From Candidatus Peribacteria bacterium (lineage in GTDB: Bacteria; Patescibacteriota; Gracilibacteria; Peribacterales; Peribacteraceae), in contig CALREJ010000004.1 in assembly GCA_943355155.1 (NCBI GenBank), positions 1-47,483 on the forward strand: 47,483 nucleotides of DNA, written 5' to 3'. Positions 46,155-47,483 of the stretch are shown piece by piece; within the stretch, counting starts at the first letter, position 1, and each line of letters begins with the position of its first letter. Both the position numbers and the translations under genes were made by a program. The notes under the pieces are model-generated. The model did no database searches. It was not told where the DNA came from and worked only from the letters and a program-made list of their open reading frames with translations.

Positions 46155-47354
46155 ATGTCAACCTACCCAACCCTCAGCAAAGCTCATTTGAAAGGAAAAC
46201 GCGTTCTGGTTCGTGCCGGTTTTGATCTGCCAATTGAAGACGGTGTTATTCAAGACATCTCGCGCGTGGAGGCACTTGTTCCCACCATCAAATACATTCT
46301 CGATCATGGAGCATCGGTGATTCTGATGTCTCATCAGGGACGACCGAAAGGCAAAGTAGATCCGGAGTTTACGCAGCGGCCACTCGTCGCGGTCATCGAA
46401 AAATTGCTGAAGACAACCGTACACTTTGCACCGAGTTGTACCGGACCCGAAGCCAAAAAAATGTCGGAGGAATTGAAGGCGGGGGAAATTCTCCTTCTCG
46501 AAAATTTGCGCTACGACGCGCGGGAAGAAAAAAATGATCCTGCATTTGCGAAGGAATTGGCTTCGCTTGGGGAAATATATGTGAACGATGCATTTACCAA
46601 TTGCCATCGCGCACATGCGAGCATGGTGGGGATTCCGAAACTCCTTCCTTCGTACATGGGATTGCAGCTTGAACAGGAAGTGGCGCATCTCTCTAAGGTA
46701 ACGGACAATCCCGCTCGGCCATTGGTACTTATCATCAGTGGAGCAAAGATGGAAACGAAAGTGCCGGTGATTGAGTTTTTCCTTGATAAAGGAGATGACA
46801 TCCTAGTTGGCGGCGCAATTGCAAACACTTTCATTGCCGCAGAAGGCAGGAAGATTGGATCTTCACTCTGTGAAAAAGAAGAGATCGATCATGCCAAAGA
46901 TATTTTGAAAAAATCTGATGCAGAAGATTCAGCGCACATCCATGTTCCGACTGATTACATCGTCGCAGAAAAACCGACGGAAGATTCGAAATCTCACGTC
47001 GCACAGGGACAACATATTCTGGAATCCGAAGCGATATTTGATGTGGGACCCGATACCATCGACGCCTATATTTCCGCCATTGAGTGCGCAAAAAGCATTA
47101 TTTGGAACGGGCCACTTGGTCTCTACGAAGAAAAGCAATTTGCACATGCGAGCATCAAGATCGCTGCGGCAGTGAAGGATGCGACGAAAAAAGGTTCAAT
47201 CTCTGTGATTGGCGGTGGTGATACGATTGACCTTCACACACGCTATGGGCTCGATCTTTCGTCGTACACATTTGTGAGCACCGGTGGTGGCGCGATGCTT
47301 GAATTTGTTTCCGGAAAAAAATTGCCGGCGCTCGAAGCGTTGCGTTCATCATGA
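46155..47354 (+). CDS. pgk: Phosphoglycerate kinase
   Basis: KRVLVRAGFDLPIEDGVIQD, MSHQGRPKG, YVNDAFTNCHRAHASMVG, ISVIGGGDTIDL, VSTGGGAMLEFVSGKKLPAL. Confidence 0.96.
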   Translation: MSTYPTLSKAHLKGKRVLVRAGFDLPIEDGVIQDISRVEALVPTIKYILDHGASVILMSHQGRPKGKVDPEFTQRPLVAVIEKLLKTTVHFAPSCTGPEAKKMSEELKAGEILLLENLRYDAREEKNDPAFAKELASLGEIYVNDAFTNCHRAHASMVGIPKLLPSYMGLQLEQEVAHLSKVTDNPARPLVLIISGAKMETKVPVIEFFLDKGDDILVGGAIANTFIAAEGRKIGSSLCEKEEIDHAKDILKKSDAEDSAHIHVPTDYIVAEKPTEDSKSHVAQGQHILESEAIFDVGPDTIDAYISAIECAKSIIWNGPLGLYEEKQFAHASIKIAAAVKDATKKGSISVIGGGDTIDLHTRYGLDLSSYTFVSTGGGAMLEFVSGKKLPALEALRSS

Positions 47355-47483
47355 TGTAGTTCCGCACCTGGGAACGGGTGCTGCTGTGGTTTATTGTTTG
47401 ATTCATTCTTTTTTTCCATCCTCCATTCTCAATCATCCAAGGCTCTTCAAGTGCTTTTTCCACAGGAAGATGAATCCTTTGCG

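Overview
A 47.5 kb bacterial chromosomal window, mostly single-copy housekeeping genes: rplU, tgt, clpP, miaA, recG, tkt, tal, gnd, rsmH with an ftsL-like gene, pyk, pyrH, frr, priA, rarA, a tsaE-HD fusion, pgk, and five tRNAs. Small lipoproteins, membrane proteins and short hypotheticals sit between them. The style suggests a Patescibacteria/Peribacteria-like genome, but that is inference. The best candidate for an undescribed system is 38.99-40.44 kb: a stand-alone reverse transcriptase (YADD, LPQGAPTSP, FDVRNFFPSI) that lacks clear retron NAxxH and VTG motifs. It is preceded by ~280 nt of dense hairpins bracketed by a candidate 8-bp inverted repeat, an architecture like retrons or ncRNA-templated defence RTs. 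Other notable observations: (i) a dispersed palindromic repeat family present in frame inside miaA, priA and a lipoprotein gene, similar in concept to Rickettsia palindromic elements; (ii) a compact four-hairpin small RNA or leader at 45978-46085 (-) with its own promoter and terminator; (iii) -10 boxes repeatedly 6-8 nt upstream of start codons, suggesting leaderless mRNAs; (iv) several other dispersed repeat families, including one nested copy and some attached to tRNA 3' ends; (v) a TsaE-HD domain fusion. No CRISPR array, prophage, rRNA operon or transposase was recognised. All family calls come from reading motifs; no searches were run.
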